A program made the position numbers and the translations under genes. A DNA stretch of 64,000 nucleotides from Parvibaculaceae bacterium (lineage in GTDB: Bacteria > Pseudomonadota > Alphaproteobacteria > Parvibaculales > Parvibaculaceae), in assembly GCA_019636015.1 (NCBI GenBank), contig JAHBYJ010000001.1:1984001-2048000 (forward strand). The letters are read 5' to 3'. Shown here piece after piece: positions 12,491 through 22,844 of this stretch (position 1 is its first letter; each line of letters opens with the position of its first letter). The notes under the pieces are model-generated. The model was not told the origin of the DNA. It searched no databases and saw only the letters and a program-made list of their open reading frames with translations.

Positions 12491-14533
12491 ATGCCGAAAC
12501 TCATTGTCGACGGCATCGAGGTCGAAGTCGAAAACGGCGCCACGCTGTTGCAGGCCTGCGAGGAAGCGGGCGCGGAAATTCCGCGCTTCTGCTATCACGA
12601 GCGCCTCTCCATCGCGGGCAATTGCCGCATGTGCCTCGTCGAGGTCGAGAAGTCGCCGAAGCCCGTCGCCTCCTGCGCCATGCCGGCGGCCGACGGCATG
12701 GTCGTCCACACGAAGACGGAGCAGGTGAAGCGCGCCCGCGAAGGCGTGATGGAATTCCTGCTCATCAATCATCCGCTCGACTGCCCGATCTGCGATCAGG
12801 GCGGCGAATGCGATCTGCAGGACCAGTCGATGGCCTATGGCGTCGACGGCTCGCGCTTCCACGAGAACAAGCGTGCCGTCGAGGAAAAATACATGGGCCC
12901 GCTCGTGAAGACGGTGATGACGCGCTGCATCCATTGCACGCGCTGCATCCGCTTCTCGCAGGAAGTGGCCGGCGTCCCCGAACTCGGCGCCATCGGCCGC
13001 GGCGAGGACATGGAGATTACCACCTATCTCGAGCACGCGCTCACCTCCGAGCTCTCGGCGAATGTCGTCGATCTCTGCCCGGTCGGCGCGCTCACCTTCC
13101 GTCCCTTCGCCTATACCGCGCGTCCCTGGGAACTGAAGAAGACCGAGTCGGTCGACGTCATGGATGCCGTCGGTTCGAACATCCGCGTCGATGCGCGCGG
13201 CGCCGAGGTCATGCGCATCCTGCCGCGCCTCAATGACGACGTGAACGAGGAGTGGATTTCCGACAAGACGCGCTTCGTCTGGGACGGCCTCAAGACCCAG
13301 CGTCTCGACACGCCGTATATTAAAGAGAACGGCAAGCTCCGCCCGGCAAGCTGGGACGAGGCCTTCGCCGCCATCGCCGCGAAGCTCAACGGCGCGAAGC
13401 CCGAAAGCATCGCCGCCATCGCGGGCGATCTCGCCTGCGCCGAAAGCATGAAGGCGCTGAAGGACCTCTTCGCCGCCCTCGGCTCGAAGAATATCGACTG
13501 CCGTCAGGATGGCGCAAAGCTCAATGCGGGCAATCGCGCATCCTATCTCTTCAATTCCACCATCGCGGGCATCGAGGAAGCGGACGCCATTCTGCTCATC
13601 GGCACCAACCCGCGCATCGAGGCGCCCATTATCAATGCGCGCATCCTGAAGCGCGCCCGCGCCGGCGGCCTCAAGGTCGGCGTCGTCGGCCCGCGTGTCG
13701 ACCTCTCCTATGATTACGACTATCTCGGCGCCGGCCCGCAGTCGCTGAAGGACCTCGGCGCCTTCGCCGATGTTCTGAAGAATGCGCAGCGTCCGATGAT
13801 CGTGGTCGGGCAGGGCGCGCTCGCCCGGGCCGATGGCGCGGCCGTTCTCGCCGAGGCGCTTGCGCTCGCGAAATCCGCAGGCGCCGTCTCCGGCGAGTGG
13901 AACGGCTTCAACGTGCTGCATACGGCCGCCGCGCGCGTCGCCGGTCTCGATCTCGGCTTCGTACCGGGCGAGGGCGGCCGCGATGTCGCGGGCATTCTCG
14001 ATGGCGCCTCAAAGGGCGAGGTCTCCTTCGTCTATCTCCTCGGCGCCGACGAAATCGATATGGGCAAGCTGGGCTCCGCCTTCGTCGTTTACCAGGGCAC
14101 GCATGGCGACGCAGGCGCCCACCGCGCCGATGTCATCCTGCCGGGCGCCGCCTATACCGAAAAGCCCGCGACCTGGGTGAATACCGAAGGCCGCGTGCAG
14201 CTTGGCCGCCGCGCCGTCTTCCCGCCCGGCGAGGCGCGTGAGGACTGGACGATCGTCCGCGCACTTTCCGGCGTGCTCGGCAAGCCGCTGCCTTACGACA
14301 ATCTCGCCGCGCTCCGCGCTGCCATGGAGGCCGATACGCCCCATTTCGCGGAAGTGGACTTCATCGTCCCCGCCGGTGCGCTGCCCGACCTTCCGAAAGG
14401 CGAGCTCGATGCCGCGCCCTTCGAAAGCCCGGTAAAGGATTTCTACATGACCAATCCCGTCGCGCGCGCAAGCGCCGTGATGGCGGAATGTGCCGCGGGC
14501 CGCGCCCGCCAGCGCATCCAGGCGGCAGAATGA
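12491..14533 (+). CDS. nuoG: NADH-quinone oxidoreductase subunit G
   Basis: 75-kDa iron-sulfur subunit, 680 residues. The N-terminal [2Fe-2S] ligands are Cys34, Cys45, Cys48 and Cys62. The His/Cys-ligated cluster uses His94, Cys98, Cys101 and Cys107. The third cluster uses Cys146, Cys149, Cys152 and a later Cys in [10 protein letters not shown] (about 196). The C-terminal half is the molybdopterin-oxidoreductase-like domain without a cofactor. It is shorter than E. coli NuoG and of the mitochondrial-like length typical of alphaproteobacteria. Confidence 0.97.
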   Translation: MPKLIVDGIEVEVENGATLLQACEEAGAEIPRFCYHERLSIAGNCRMCLVEVEKSPKPVASCAMPAADGMVVHTKTEQVKRAREGVMEFLLINHPLDCPICDQGGECDLQDQSMAYGVDGSRFHENKRAVEEKYMGPLVKTVMTRCIHCTRCIRFSQEVAGVPELGAIGRGEDMEITTYLEHALTSELSANVVDLCPVGALTFRPFAYTARPWELKKTESVDVMDAVGSNIRVDARGAEVMRILPRLNDDVNEEWISDKTRFVWDGLKTQRLDTPYIKENGKLRPASWDEAFAAIAAKLNGAKPESIAAIAGDLACAESMKALKDLFAALGSKNIDCRQDGAKLNAGNRASYLFNSTIAGIEEADAILLIGTNPRIEAPIINARILKRARAGGLKVGVVGPRVDLSYDYDYLGAGPQSLKDLGAFADVLKNAQRPMIVVGQGALARADGAAVLAEALALAKSAGAVSGEWNGFNVLHTAAARVAGLDLGFVPGEGGRDVAGILDGASKGEVSFVYLLGADEIDMGKLGSAFVVYQGTHGDAGAHRADVILPGAAYTEKPATWVNTEGRVQLGRRAVFPPGEAREDWTIVRALSGVLGKPLPYDNLAALRAAMEADTPHFAEVDFIVPAGALPDLPKGELDAAPFESPVKDFYMTNPVARASAVMAECAAGRARQRIQAAE

Positions 14534-14543
14534 GGGCGGGCTG

Positions 14544-15554
14544 ATGGATTTTCTCGTCGCATATGGCATCCCCCTGGCGATCATCGTCGCCCAGTCGCTC
14601 GCGCTCATCGTCGCGATCCTGCTGGTGACCGCTTATGTGCTTCTCGCCGACCGCAAGATCTGGGCGGCGGTGCAGCTTCGCCGCGGCCCCAATGTCGTCG
14701 GCGCCTTCGGCCTGCTGCAGTCCTTTGCGGACCTGCTGAAATTCGTCTTCAAGGAAATCGTCATCCCGGCGGGGGCGAACAAGGGCGTCTTCCTCCTCGC
14801 GCCGCTGGTGACCGTTACGCTCGCGCTTGCCGGCTGGGCCGTGATCCCGCTCGACGCGAAAATGGTCATCTCCGACATCAATGTCGGCATTCTTTATATC
14901 TTCGCCATCTCCTCGCTCAGCGTTTACGGCGTCATCATGGCGGGCTGGGCGTCGAACTCGAAATACCCGTTCCTCTCCGCGCTTCGCGCCGCCGCGCAGA
15001 TGGTGTCCTACGAAGTCTCCATCGGTTTCGTCATCGTCTGTGTGCTGCTGACGGCGGGCACGCTCAATCTCTCGCAGATCGTCGAGTCCCAGCGCACCGT
15101 CTGGTACATCATCCCGCATCTGCCCATGGCGGCGATCTTCTTCATCTCCGCGCTCGCCGAGACGAACCGCCCGCCGTTTGATCTCGTGGAAGCGGAGTCG
15201 GAACTCGTCGCCGGCTTCATGGTCGAGTATTCGTCCACCTCCTACATGATGTTCATGCTGGGCGAGTATGTAGCGATCCTGCTCATGTGCGCCATGACGA
15301 CGATTCTCTTCCTCGGCGGCTGGCTGCCGCCCTTCGACATCGCGCCCTTCAACTGGATTCCCGGTGTCGTCTGGTTCCTGATCAAGGTCTTCGCGGTCTT
15401 CTTCCTCTTCGCCATGGTCAAGGCCTTCGTGCCGCGCTACCGCTACGACCAGTTGATGCGTCTCGGCTGGAAGGTCTTCCTGCCGTTCTCGCTCTTCTGG
15501 GTGGTGCTCACCTCGGGCGTGCTGGTCGGCTTCGACCTGCTGCCGAACAATTGA
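14544..15554 (+). CDS. nuoH: NADH-quinone oxidoreductase subunit H
   Basis: Membrane subunit that completes the quinone-binding channel; 336 residues with eight or more hydrophobic helices. Family motifs include [18 protein letters not shown] (about residues 33-50) and [21 protein letters not shown] (about 207-227). The ATG at 14544 follows AGGGCGGG; an earlier in-frame ATG lies inside nuoG and is less likely. Confidence 0.96.
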   Translation: MDFLVAYGIPLAIIVAQSLALIVAILLVTAYVLLADRKIWAAVQLRRGPNVVGAFGLLQSFADLLKFVFKEIVIPAGANKGVFLLAPLVTVTLALAGWAVIPLDAKMVISDINVGILYIFAISSLSVYGVIMAGWASNSKYPFLSALRAAAQMVSYEVSIGFVIVCVLLTAGTLNLSQIVESQRTVWYIIPHLPMAAIFFISALAETNRPPFDLVEAESELVAGFMVEYSSTSYMMFMLGEYVAILLMCAMTTILFLGGWLPPFDIAPFNWIPGVVWFLIKVFAVFFLFAMVKAFVPRYRYDQLMRLGWKVFLPFSLFWVVLTSGVLVGFDLLPNN

Positions 15555-15565
15555 GGAGCCCGGCA

Positions 15566-16087
15566 ATGACGGCAAAAACGAAAGGCAATTCGGGCATGGC
15601 CTGGCTCGACCAGTCGGTGCGCTCGCTCTTCCTTGCGGAGTTCGTGTCGAGCTTCTTCCTCGCCATGCGCTATTTTTTCAAGCCAAAGGCGACCATCAAT
15701 TATCCCTTCGAGAAGGGGCCGCTTTCCCCGCGCTTTCGCGGCGAACATGCGCTCCGCCGTTATCCGAACGGCGAAGAACGCTGCATCGCCTGCAAGCTCT
15801 GCGAAGCCGTCTGCCCGGCGCTCGCCATCACCATCGAGGCGGGTCCCCGCCGCAATGACGGCACGCGCCGCACCACGCGCTACGACATCGACATGACGAA
15901 ATGCATCTATTGCGGTCTCTGCCAAGAGGCATGCCCGGTCGATGCGATCGTTGAAGGACCGAATTTCGAATTCGCGACCGAAACCCGCGAAGAACTCATG
16001 TACGACAAGAACCGGCTTCTGGCGAACGGCGACCGCTGGGAACGCGAGATCGCGAAGAACATCGCGCTCGACGCGCCCTATCGCTGA
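15566..16087 (+). CDS. nuoI: NADH-quinone oxidoreductase subunit I
   Basis: Ferredoxin-like subunit with two [4Fe-4S] clusters (N6a and N6b). The binding motifs are Cys73-x2-Cys76-x2-Cys79-x3-Cys83 and Cys113-x2-Cys116-x2-Cys119-x3-Cys123. The 173-residue product uses the ATG preceded by GAGGAG; a second ATG at 15596 would give 163 residues and a start closer to many homologues, so the first ten residues are uncertain. Confidence 0.96.
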   Translation: MTAKTKGNSGMAWLDQSVRSLFLAEFVSSFFLAMRYFFKPKATINYPFEKGPLSPRFRGEHALRRYPNGEERCIACKLCEAVCPALAITIEAGPRRNDGTRRTTRYDIDMTKCIYCGLCQEACPVDAIVEGPNFEFATETREELMYDKNRLLANGDRWEREIAKNIALDAPYR

Positions 16088-16112
16088 ACGGAAAGACGGG
16101 ACGAGGGACCAG

Positions 16113-16727
16113 ATGATTGCCACCGCCATCGCATTCTATCTCTTCGCGGCGATAACCGTCGCGGCGGGATTCATGGTCATCGCGGCGCGCAATCCCGTGC
16201 ACTCCGTGCTGTTCCTGATCCTCGCCTTTTTCAATGCGGCCGCGCTCTTCGTGCTGCTCGGCGCGGAGTTCCTCGCGCTCATTCTCGTCATCGTCTATGT
16301 CGGCGCCGTCGCCGTGCTCTTCCTCTTCGTCGTGATGATGCTCGACGTCGATTTCGCGGAACTGCGTCAGGGCTTCCTGCAATATCTGCCGGTCGGCGCC
16401 CTTGTCGGCATCATCCTTCTGATCGAGCTTGTGCTCGTCTTCGGCAGCTGGGTCATCGCGCCGGAAGCGGCGGGCATCGCCGCGGCGCCCGCGCCGGCCA
16501 TCACCGAGGTGCACAACACCCGCGCTCTCGGCCAGATCGTCTATACGCAATATGTCTATCTCTTCCAGGCGGCGGGCATGATCCTGCTCATCGCCATGAT
16601 CGGCGCCATCGTGCTCACGCTGCGCCACAAGCCGAACGTGAAGCGCCAGGTCATCCGCAATCAGGTGGGCCGCAAGCGCGAAGACGCGATCGAGATGAAG
16701 AAGGTCGAGCCCGGGCAGGGGCTCTGA
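16113..16727 (+). CDS. nuoJ: NADH-quinone oxidoreductase subunit J
   Basis: Hydrophobic membrane-arm subunit, 204 residues with five predicted helices. The conserved third helix region with VIVYVGAVAVLFLFVVMML around residues 58-76 includes the pi-bulge helix linked to coupling. The C-terminal tail is charged and cytoplasmic. It is separated from nuoK by 89 bp, the largest gap inside the operon. Confidence 0.94.
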   Translation: MIATAIAFYLFAAITVAAGFMVIAARNPVHSVLFLILAFFNAAALFVLLGAEFLALILVIVYVGAVAVLFLFVVMMLDVDFAELRQGFLQYLPVGALVGIILLIELVLVFGSWVIAPEAAGIAAAPAPAITEVHNTRALGQIVYTQYVYLFQAAGMILLIAMIGAIVLTLRHKPNVKRQVIRNQVGRKREDAIEMKKVEPGQGL

Positions 16728-16816
16728 GAGGTTTCAGGGGCGGGCGGCTTCCGCATCGCCGGAGAATTTGAAGGGGACTGGCCTTCTCGCCATGCGGCGG
16801 AGGCAGGAGACAATAG

Positions 16817-17125
16817 ATGGCAATCGGCCTCGAACACTATCTCACCGTGGCGGCAATCCTGTTCACGCTGGGCATTTTCGGCATCTTCCTGAACCGGAAG
16901 AACGTGATCGTCATTCTCATGTCGATCGAGCTGATGCTGCTCGCCGTGAATATCAACCTCGTCGCCTTCTCCGCCTTCCTGGGCGATCTCGTGGGCCAGG
17001 TCTTCGCGCTCTTCGTGCTGACGGTCGCCGCGGGCGAAGCGGCCATCGGCCTCGCCATCCTCGTCGTCTTCTTCCGCAACCGCGGTTCCATCGCGGTTGA
17101 GGACATCAACATGATGAAGGGGTAA
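16817..17125 (+). CDS. nuoK: NADH-quinone oxidoreductase subunit K
   Basis: Small three-helix subunit (102 residues) homologous to an MrpC antiporter subunit. Two membrane-embedded glutamates needed for proton translocation are seen in [11 protein letters not shown] (about residue 36) and [10 protein letters not shown] (about residue 72). The start is an ATG after GGAGGCAGGAG. Confidence 0.96.
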   Translation: MAIGLEHYLTVAAILFTLGIFGIFLNRKNVIVILMSIELMLLAVNINLVAFSAFLGDLVGQVFALFVLTVAAGEAAIGLAILVVFFRNRGSIAVEDINMMKG

Positions 17126-17131
17126 GGGGGC

Positions 17132-19060
17132 ATGTATTCGGCAATCGTCTTCCTGCCGCTTGTCGGTTTTCTGATCGCGGGCATCTTCGGCCGCTGGATC
17201 GGCGTGCGCGCCTCGACGCTCGTCACCTCGGGTCTCCTCGTCGTCTCCGCCGTGCTGTCGGTCGCGGCCCTCATCTCCGTCGGTCTTCAGGGCGAGACGG
17301 AGCGCGTCCAGGTCCTCACCTGGATCGACTCCGGCACCTTCGAGGCCGACTGGCGCCTCCGTATCGACACGCTCACCGCCGTCATGCTGGTGGTGGTCAC
17401 CTCCGTCTCCGCGCTCGTGCATATCTATTCGATTGGCTATATGAGCCACGACCCGCACCAGCCGCGCTTCTTCGCCTATCTGTCGCTCTTCACCTTCGCC
17501 ATGCTCATGCTGGTGACGGCGGATAATTTCGTGCAGCTCTTCTTCGGCTGGGAAGGCGTGGGTCTCGCCTCCTATCTGCTGATCGGTTTCTGGTACAAGC
17601 GTCCGAGCGCCAATGCCGCCGCCATCAAGGCCTTCGTGGTGAACCGCGTCGGCGACTTCGGCCTCATCCTCGGCATCGCCACGCTCTTCTTCACCATCGG
17701 CTCGGTCGAGTTCGACACGGTCTTCGCCGCGATCCCGGAACTTGCCGATCGCACCTTCCATTTCCTCGGCTATGACGTGCCGGTCGTCACCACGGCCTGC
17801 CTGCTGCTCTTCATGGGCGCCATGGGCAAGTCGGCGCAGTTCCTGCTCCACACCTGGTTGCCGGACGCGATGGAAGGCCCGACGCCGGTGTCCGCCCTCA
17901 TTCATGCGGCGACCATGGTCACCGCGGGCGTCTTCCTGCTCGCGCGTCTCTCGCCGATCTTCGAGTTCTCGCCCTTCGCGCTCACTGTCGTCACCGTCAT
18001 CGGCGCCATCACGGCCTTCTTCGCCGCGACGGTTGGCCTCGTTCAGAACGACATCAAGCGCGTCATCGCCTATTCCACCTGTTCGCAGCTCGGTTTCATG
18101 TTCGTCGCCATCGGCGTCGGCGCCTATGAAATCGCGATGTTCCACCTCTTCACCCATGCCTTCTTCAAGGCGCTCCTGTTCCTCGGCTCGGGCTCGGTCA
18201 TCCATGCCATGAGCGACGAGCAGGACATGCGCAGGATGGGCGGTCTCTACAAGATGATCCCGGTCACCTGGATCATGATGGTGATCGGCACGCTCGCGCT
18301 GACGGGCTTCCCCTTCACGGCGGGCTATTTCTCGAAGGATGCGATCATCGAAGCGGCCTTCGCCGGCCACAACGCCGCGCACATGTTTGCCTTCACGCTC
18401 ACCGTCACGGCGGCGCTCTTTACCTCCTTCTATTCCTGGCGCCTCATCTTCATGACGTTCCACGGGACAAGCCGCGCCTCGAACGAGGTGCTCTCCCATG
18501 TGCACGAGTCGCCGCTCGTCATGCTCGTGCCGCTCGTCATCCTGGCGGTCGGCGCGCTTGGCGCGGGCATGGTCTTCGCACCGCTCTTCATCGGCGGCGC
18601 GCATGAGGCCTTCTGGCTCGAGGCGATCTTCCGCGGCTCCGAGAACCACATCATGCACGCCTTCCACGACGTGCCGGCCTGGGTGCCCTATGCGCCCACG
18701 CTGATGATGATCGTCGGTTTCGCCACCGCCTGGCTCTTCTATATCGCCCGACCGGATATTCCGAAGCAGCTCGCGAAGACCCATGAGCCGATCTACAAGT
18801 TCCTGCTCAACAAGTGGTACTTCGACGAACTTTACGACTTCCTCTTCGTGCGCCCGGCCTTCTGGCTCGGCCGCGTCTTCTGGAAGCAGGGCGACGGACG
18901 CATCATCGACGGGCTCGGCCCTGATGGCATCGCCGCGCGTGTGCAGGACATCACGCGCCAGGTCGTCCGTCTCCAGACCGGATATCTCTATCACTATGCC
19001 TTCGCCATGCTGCTCGGTGTCGCCGGGCTCGTGACCTGGTTCATGGTCGGAGGGGCATGA
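17132..19060 (+). CDS. nuoL: NADH-quinone oxidoreductase subunit L
   Basis: Distal antiporter-like proton-pumping subunit, 642 residues, with about 16 helices including the long lateral helix at the C terminus. The conserved [24 protein letters not shown] region lies around residues 248-271. Its stop codon overlaps the nuoM start (ATGA). Confidence 0.97.
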   Translation: MYSAIVFLPLVGFLIAGIFGRWIGVRASTLVTSGLLVVSAVLSVAALISVGLQGETERVQVLTWIDSGTFEADWRLRIDTLTAVMLVVVTSVSALVHIYSIGYMSHDPHQPRFFAYLSLFTFAMLMLVTADNFVQLFFGWEGVGLASYLLIGFWYKRPSANAAAIKAFVVNRVGDFGLILGIATLFFTIGSVEFDTVFAAIPELADRTFHFLGYDVPVVTTACLLLFMGAMGKSAQFLLHTWLPDAMEGPTPVSALIHAATMVTAGVFLLARLSPIFEFSPFALTVVTVIGAITAFFAATVGLVQNDIKRVIAYSTCSQLGFMFVAIGVGAYEIAMFHLFTHAFFKALLFLGSGSVIHAMSDEQDMRRMGGLYKMIPVTWIMMVIGTLALTGFPFTAGYFSKDAIIEAAFAGHNAAHMFAFTLTVTAALFTSFYSWRLIFMTFHGTSRASNEVLSHVHESPLVMLVPLVILAVGALGAGMVFAPLFIGGAHEAFWLEAIFRGSENHIMHAFHDVPAWVPYAPTLMMIVGFATAWLFYIARPDIPKQLAKTHEPIYKFLLNKWYFDELYDFLFVRPAFWLGRVFWKQGDGRIIDGLGPDGIAARVQDITRQVVRLQTGYLYHYAFAMLLGVAGLVTWFMVGGA

Positions 19061-20607
19061 CGATGACCGACGGCAATATTCTTTCGCTGATTACCTTCCT
19101 GCCGCTTGTCGGCGCACTCGCCATCCTGGTGACGCGCGGCGATGAGGCGACGGTTGCCCGCAATGCGCGCTATGTCGCGTTGTGGACGACGTCGATCACC
19201 TTCATCGTCTCGCTCTACATCTGGTGGAAGTTCGATCCGACCACATCCGACTTCCAGTTCGTCCAGCAATCGGCCTGGCTCGGCGGCGCGATCAACTACC
19301 ACATGGGCGTCGACGGCATTTCGATGCTCTTCGTCATTCTCACGACCTTCCTGATGCCGGCCTGCATCCTTGCGAGCTGGACCTCCATCGAGAAGCGCGT
19401 GAAGGAATACATGATCGCCTTCCTCGTGCTCGAAACGCTGATGATCGGCGTCTTCTGCGCGCTCGATCTGGTCCTCTTCTATATCTTCTTCGAGGGCGGC
19501 CTGATCCCGATGTTCCTCATCATCGGCGTCTGGGGCGGCGCGCGGCGCATCTATGCGAGCTTCAAGTTCTTCCTCTACACCTTCGCGGGTTCCGTCCTCA
19601 TGCTCCTCGCCATCATGGCGATGTACTGGGAGGCCGGCACGACCAGCATCCCCGTGCTCCTCGATCATGATTTCCCGGTGAACATGCAGACCTGGCTCTG
19701 GCTCGCCTTCTTCGCCTCCTTCGCGGTGAAGATGCCGATGTGGCCGGTCCACACCTGGCTGCCCGATGCCCACGTCGAAGCGCCGACCGCCGGTTCCGTC
19801 ATCCTGGCCGGCATCCTGCTCAAGATGGGCGGCTACGGCTTCCTGCGCTTCTCTCTGCCCATGTTCCCGGTCGCGTCGGCCGATCTCGCCTGGCTCGTCT
19901 TCGGCCTGAGCGTCATCGCGATCGTCTACGCCTCGCTCGTCGCGCTGGTGCAGGAGGACATGAAGAAACTCATCGCCTATTCATCCGTCGCCCATATGGG
20001 CTTCGTGACCATGGGCATCTTCGCCGCCAATACCCAGGGCGTGCAGGGCGGCATCTTCCAGATGCTCTCCCATGGCTGGATTTCGGGCGCGCTCTTCCTC
20101 TGCGTCGGCGTCGTCTATGACCGCATGCACACGCGCGAGATCGCGGCCTATGGCGGCCTCGTGAACCGCATGCCGCTCTATGCCGTCGCCTTCCTGATCC
20201 TCACCATGGCGAATGTCGGCCTGCCGGGCACCAGCGGCTTCATCGGCGAGTTCCTCACCATCGTCGGCACCTTCCAGGTCAGCACCTGGGTCGCGGCCAT
20301 TGCCGCCACCGGCGTCATCCTCGCGTCCGGTTATGCGTTGCTGCTCTATCGCCGCATCGTCTTCGGGGCGCTCGAAAAGGACACGCTGAAGTCGATCCTC
20401 GACCTCAATCGACGCGAGATGATCACGCTCGGGCCGCTCGTCGCCGCGACCATCTTCTTCGGCGTCTATCCGGCGCCGATCATGGAAGTGACCGCGGTTT
20501 CGGTCGACAATCTGATATCGAACTACAACGCCGCCATCGAGGCGCACCGCGTCGCGGGCGACACGGGCTTCATCGGAGAGGTCGCAAGCCTCTTCGCCGG
20601 AAACTGA
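19057..20607 (+). CDS. nuoM: NADH-quinone oxidoreductase subunit M
   Basis: Antiporter-like proton-pumping subunit, 516 residues with about 14 helices. Signature stretches include [18 protein letters not shown] near 145-162 and the key lysine region [21 protein letters not shown]. It starts at an ATG overlapping nuoL by 4 bp; a second ATG two codons later is possible. Confidence 0.97.
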   Translation: MTMTDGNILSLITFLPLVGALAILVTRGDEATVARNARYVALWTTSITFIVSLYIWWKFDPTTSDFQFVQQSAWLGGAINYHMGVDGISMLFVILTTFLMPACILASWTSIEKRVKEYMIAFLVLETLMIGVFCALDLVLFYIFFEGGLIPMFLIIGVWGGARRIYASFKFFLYTFAGSVLMLLAIMAMYWEAGTTSIPVLLDHDFPVNMQTWLWLAFFASFAVKMPMWPVHTWLPDAHVEAPTAGSVILAGILLKMGGYGFLRFSLPMFPVASADLAWLVFGLSVIAIVYASLVALVQEDMKKLIAYSSVAHMGFVTMGIFAANTQGVQGGIFQMLSHGWISGALFLCVGVVYDRMHTREIAAYGGLVNRMPLYAVAFLILTMANVGLPGTSGFIGEFLTIVGTFQVSTWVAAIAATGVILASGYALLLYRRIVFGALEKDTLKSILDLNRREMITLGPLVAATIFFGVYPAPIMEVTAVSVDNLISNYNAAIEAHRVAGDTGFIGEVASLFAGN

Positions 20608-20626
20608 TCTCGGGAACGTAAAGACA

Positions 20627-22078
20627 ATGGAAGAAGCAGCATCCAGTGTTCCGGCCATCCTTCCGGCCCTGCCCGAGATCGTTCTCGCGGTTGGCGCCAT
20701 GGCGCTTCTCATGTTCGGTGTCTTCCGTGAAGGTTGCACCGCGCGCGAAACGTCGATCGGTGCGCTGATCCTGTTCGTCCTCGTTGCCGCGCTCCTCATC
20801 GTCGAGCCGAACGAACGTGTGCTCGCCTTCGGCGGCAGCTTCGTCGTGGATGGGTTCACCAAGTTCATGAAGCTGCTGACGCTGCTCGCGGCCGCCGCGG
20901 CGATCGTCATGTCGCTCAGCTTCATCCGCCGCGAGGGTTTCGACCGTTTCGAGTTCCCGATCCTCATCGGCCTCGCCACGCTCGGCATGTTCATGATGAT
21001 CTCGGCCAACGGCCTCATCGCACTCTATATGGGCCTCGAACTGCAGAGCTTCGCGCTTTACGTCATCGCCGCCTTCCACCGCGACAACACGCGGGCGACG
21101 GAAGCGGGGCTGAAATATTTCATTCTCGGCGCGCTCGCCTCGGGCATGCTGCTCTACGGCTCCTCGCTCATCTATGGCTTCACGGGCTCCGTCGAGTTCC
21201 CGGCCATCGCCGCCGTCATCGCGGCTGATGGCGCAAGCATCGGCGCCATCTTCGGCATCGTCTTCGTGCTGGCGGGCCTCGCCTTCAAGATTTCTGCCGT
21301 GCCCTTCCACATGTGGACGCCGGACGTCTATGAAGGCGCGCCGACGCCGGTCACCGCCTTCTTCGCGGGTGCGCCCAAAGTCGCCGCCATGGCGCTCCTC
21401 CTGCGCGTCCTCTTCGGCGCCTTCCCGGCCATGGAAGACCAGTGGCAGCAGATCGTCATCTTCATCTCCATTGCCTCCATGGTGCTCGGCGCCTTCGCCG
21501 CCATCGGCCAGACGAATATCAAGCGCCTGCTCGCCTACAGCTCCATCTCGCATATGGGCTTCGCGCTGGTCGGCGTTGCCGCCGGCTCGCCGGAAGGTCT
21601 GCGCGGCGTGCTCATCTATCTCGTCATCTATGTGGTGATGAATGCGGGCGTCTTCTGCTGCGTCCTCGCGATGAACCGCAAGGAAGGCTATGTCGAGAAC
21701 ATCGCCGATCTCGCCGGCCTCTCGCGGCACCAGCCCATGGTCGCCTTCCTGCTCGCCATGCTGATGTTCTCGCTCGCGGGCGTGCCGCCGCTCGCGGGCT
21801 TCTTCGGCAAGTTCTATGTCTTCATGGCCGCGATCGAGGCGGGCCTTTACCCGCTCGCCGTGATCGGCGTTCTCGCCAGCGTTGTCGGCGCCTATTATTA
21901 CCTTCGCATCGTCAAGATCATGTATTTCGACGATCCGGCGGAGCCTTTCGAGCAGCCCATGCCGGGCGAGATCGCGGCGGTCCTTGGCGTGTCGAGCGTC
22001 TTCACCATGCTCTTCTTCGTCTATCCGGCGCCGCTCATCATGGGCGCCCAGGCCGCTGCCACCGCGCTCTTCCCCTGA
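20627..22078 (+). CDS. nuoN: NADH-quinone oxidoreductase subunit N
   Basis: Third antiporter-like subunit, 483 residues with 13-14 helices. The motif KISAVPFHMWTPDVYEGAPTPV is present around residues 223-244. It is the last complex I gene; the birA start lies only 7 bp further on, so the operon probably runs on into birA and rnj. Confidence 0.97.
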   Translation: MEEAASSVPAILPALPEIVLAVGAMALLMFGVFREGCTARETSIGALILFVLVAALLIVEPNERVLAFGGSFVVDGFTKFMKLLTLLAAAAAIVMSLSFIRREGFDRFEFPILIGLATLGMFMMISANGLIALYMGLELQSFALYVIAAFHRDNTRATEAGLKYFILGALASGMLLYGSSLIYGFTGSVEFPAIAAVIAADGASIGAIFGIVFVLAGLAFKISAVPFHMWTPDVYEGAPTPVTAFFAGAPKVAAMALLLRVLFGAFPAMEDQWQQIVIFISIASMVLGAFAAIGQTNIKRLLAYSSISHMGFALVGVAAGSPEGLRGVLIYLVIYVVMNAGVFCCVLAMNRKEGYVENIADLAGLSRHQPMVAFLLAMLMFSLAGVPPLAGFFGKFYVFMAAIEAGLYPLAVIGVLASVVGAYYYLRIVKIMYFDDPAEPFEQPMPGEIAAVLGVSSVFTMLFFVYPAPLIMGAQAAATALFP

Positions 22079-22085
22079 CCGGGCC

Positions 22086-22835
22086 ATGACGGACATCCGC
22101 CGCTTCGAGGAAATCGACAGCACCAACGAAGAGGCGCGCCGCCTCGGCGAAGCGGGAACCGAGGGCCCCGTCTGGATCGTCGCAAGGCGGCAGACGGCAG
22201 GTCGCGGCCGTCGGGGCAGGGCATGGGAAAGCCCCACCGGCAACTTCATGGGCACGCTCCTTCTCACGCCGCGCTGCGGCCCGCGCGAGGCGGGCGAACT
22301 CTCCTTCGTCGCCGCGCTTGGCGTTCATGAGGCGGTGGAAAGCCTCCTGCCGCCGCCGCTGCGCGGGGCGCTTCGCCTCAAATGGCCAAACGACCTCCTG
22401 CATGACCGCGCCAAGCTCGCCGGCATCCTGCTTGAATCCTCCGGCGTCGCAGGCGCCGAAGTCGCCTGGGTTGCCATCGGCATGGGGATCAATCTCGCCA
22501 CCCATCCGGAAGGCCTCGAATACAAGGCCACTTCGCTCGCCGCCATCGGCACCAGCCCCGTCACGCCGGACGAGGCGCTTGCCGCGCTCGATACTTCGTT
22601 CACACGCTGGCTCGCCGTCTGGCGTGGCCAGAACGGCTTTGCCGCCATCCGCGAGGCCTGGCTGAAGCGGGCGGAAGGGCTCGGCGGCCCCGTCATCGTC
22701 CGCCTCTCGGACGAAACCATCGAGGGAACATTCGAAGGCCTCGCGCCCGATGGCGCGCTCCAGCTCCGCCTCTCCGGAGGCGAATTGCGCCTCATATCGG
22801 CCGGAGATGTGTTTTTCCGCGCTCCGGCGCATTAA
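22086..22835 (+). CDS. birA: Biotin--[acetyl-CoA-carboxylase] ligase
   Basis: Attaches biotin to carrier proteins such as AccB. The 249-residue product begins directly with the catalytic domain: STNEEARR near residue 10, the adenylate-binding loop GRGRRGRAWESPTGN at about 39-53, and KWPNDLL near 100. It lacks the N-terminal helix-turn-helix of E. coli BirA, so it should be a pure ligase and not the bio-operon repressor. The C-terminal SH3-like domain is present. Confidence 0.93.
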   Translation: MTDIRRFEEIDSTNEEARRLGEAGTEGPVWIVARRQTAGRGRRGRAWESPTGNFMGTLLLTPRCGPREAGELSFVAALGVHEAVESLLPPPLRGALRLKWPNDLLHDRAKLAGILLESSGVAGAEVAWVAIGMGINLATHPEGLEYKATSLAAIGTSPVTPDEALAALDTSFTRWLAVWRGQNGFAAIREAWLKRAEGLGGPVIVRLSDETIEGTFEGLAPDGALQLRLSGGELRLISAGDVFFRAPAH

Positions 22836-22844
22836 ACTCCCTGC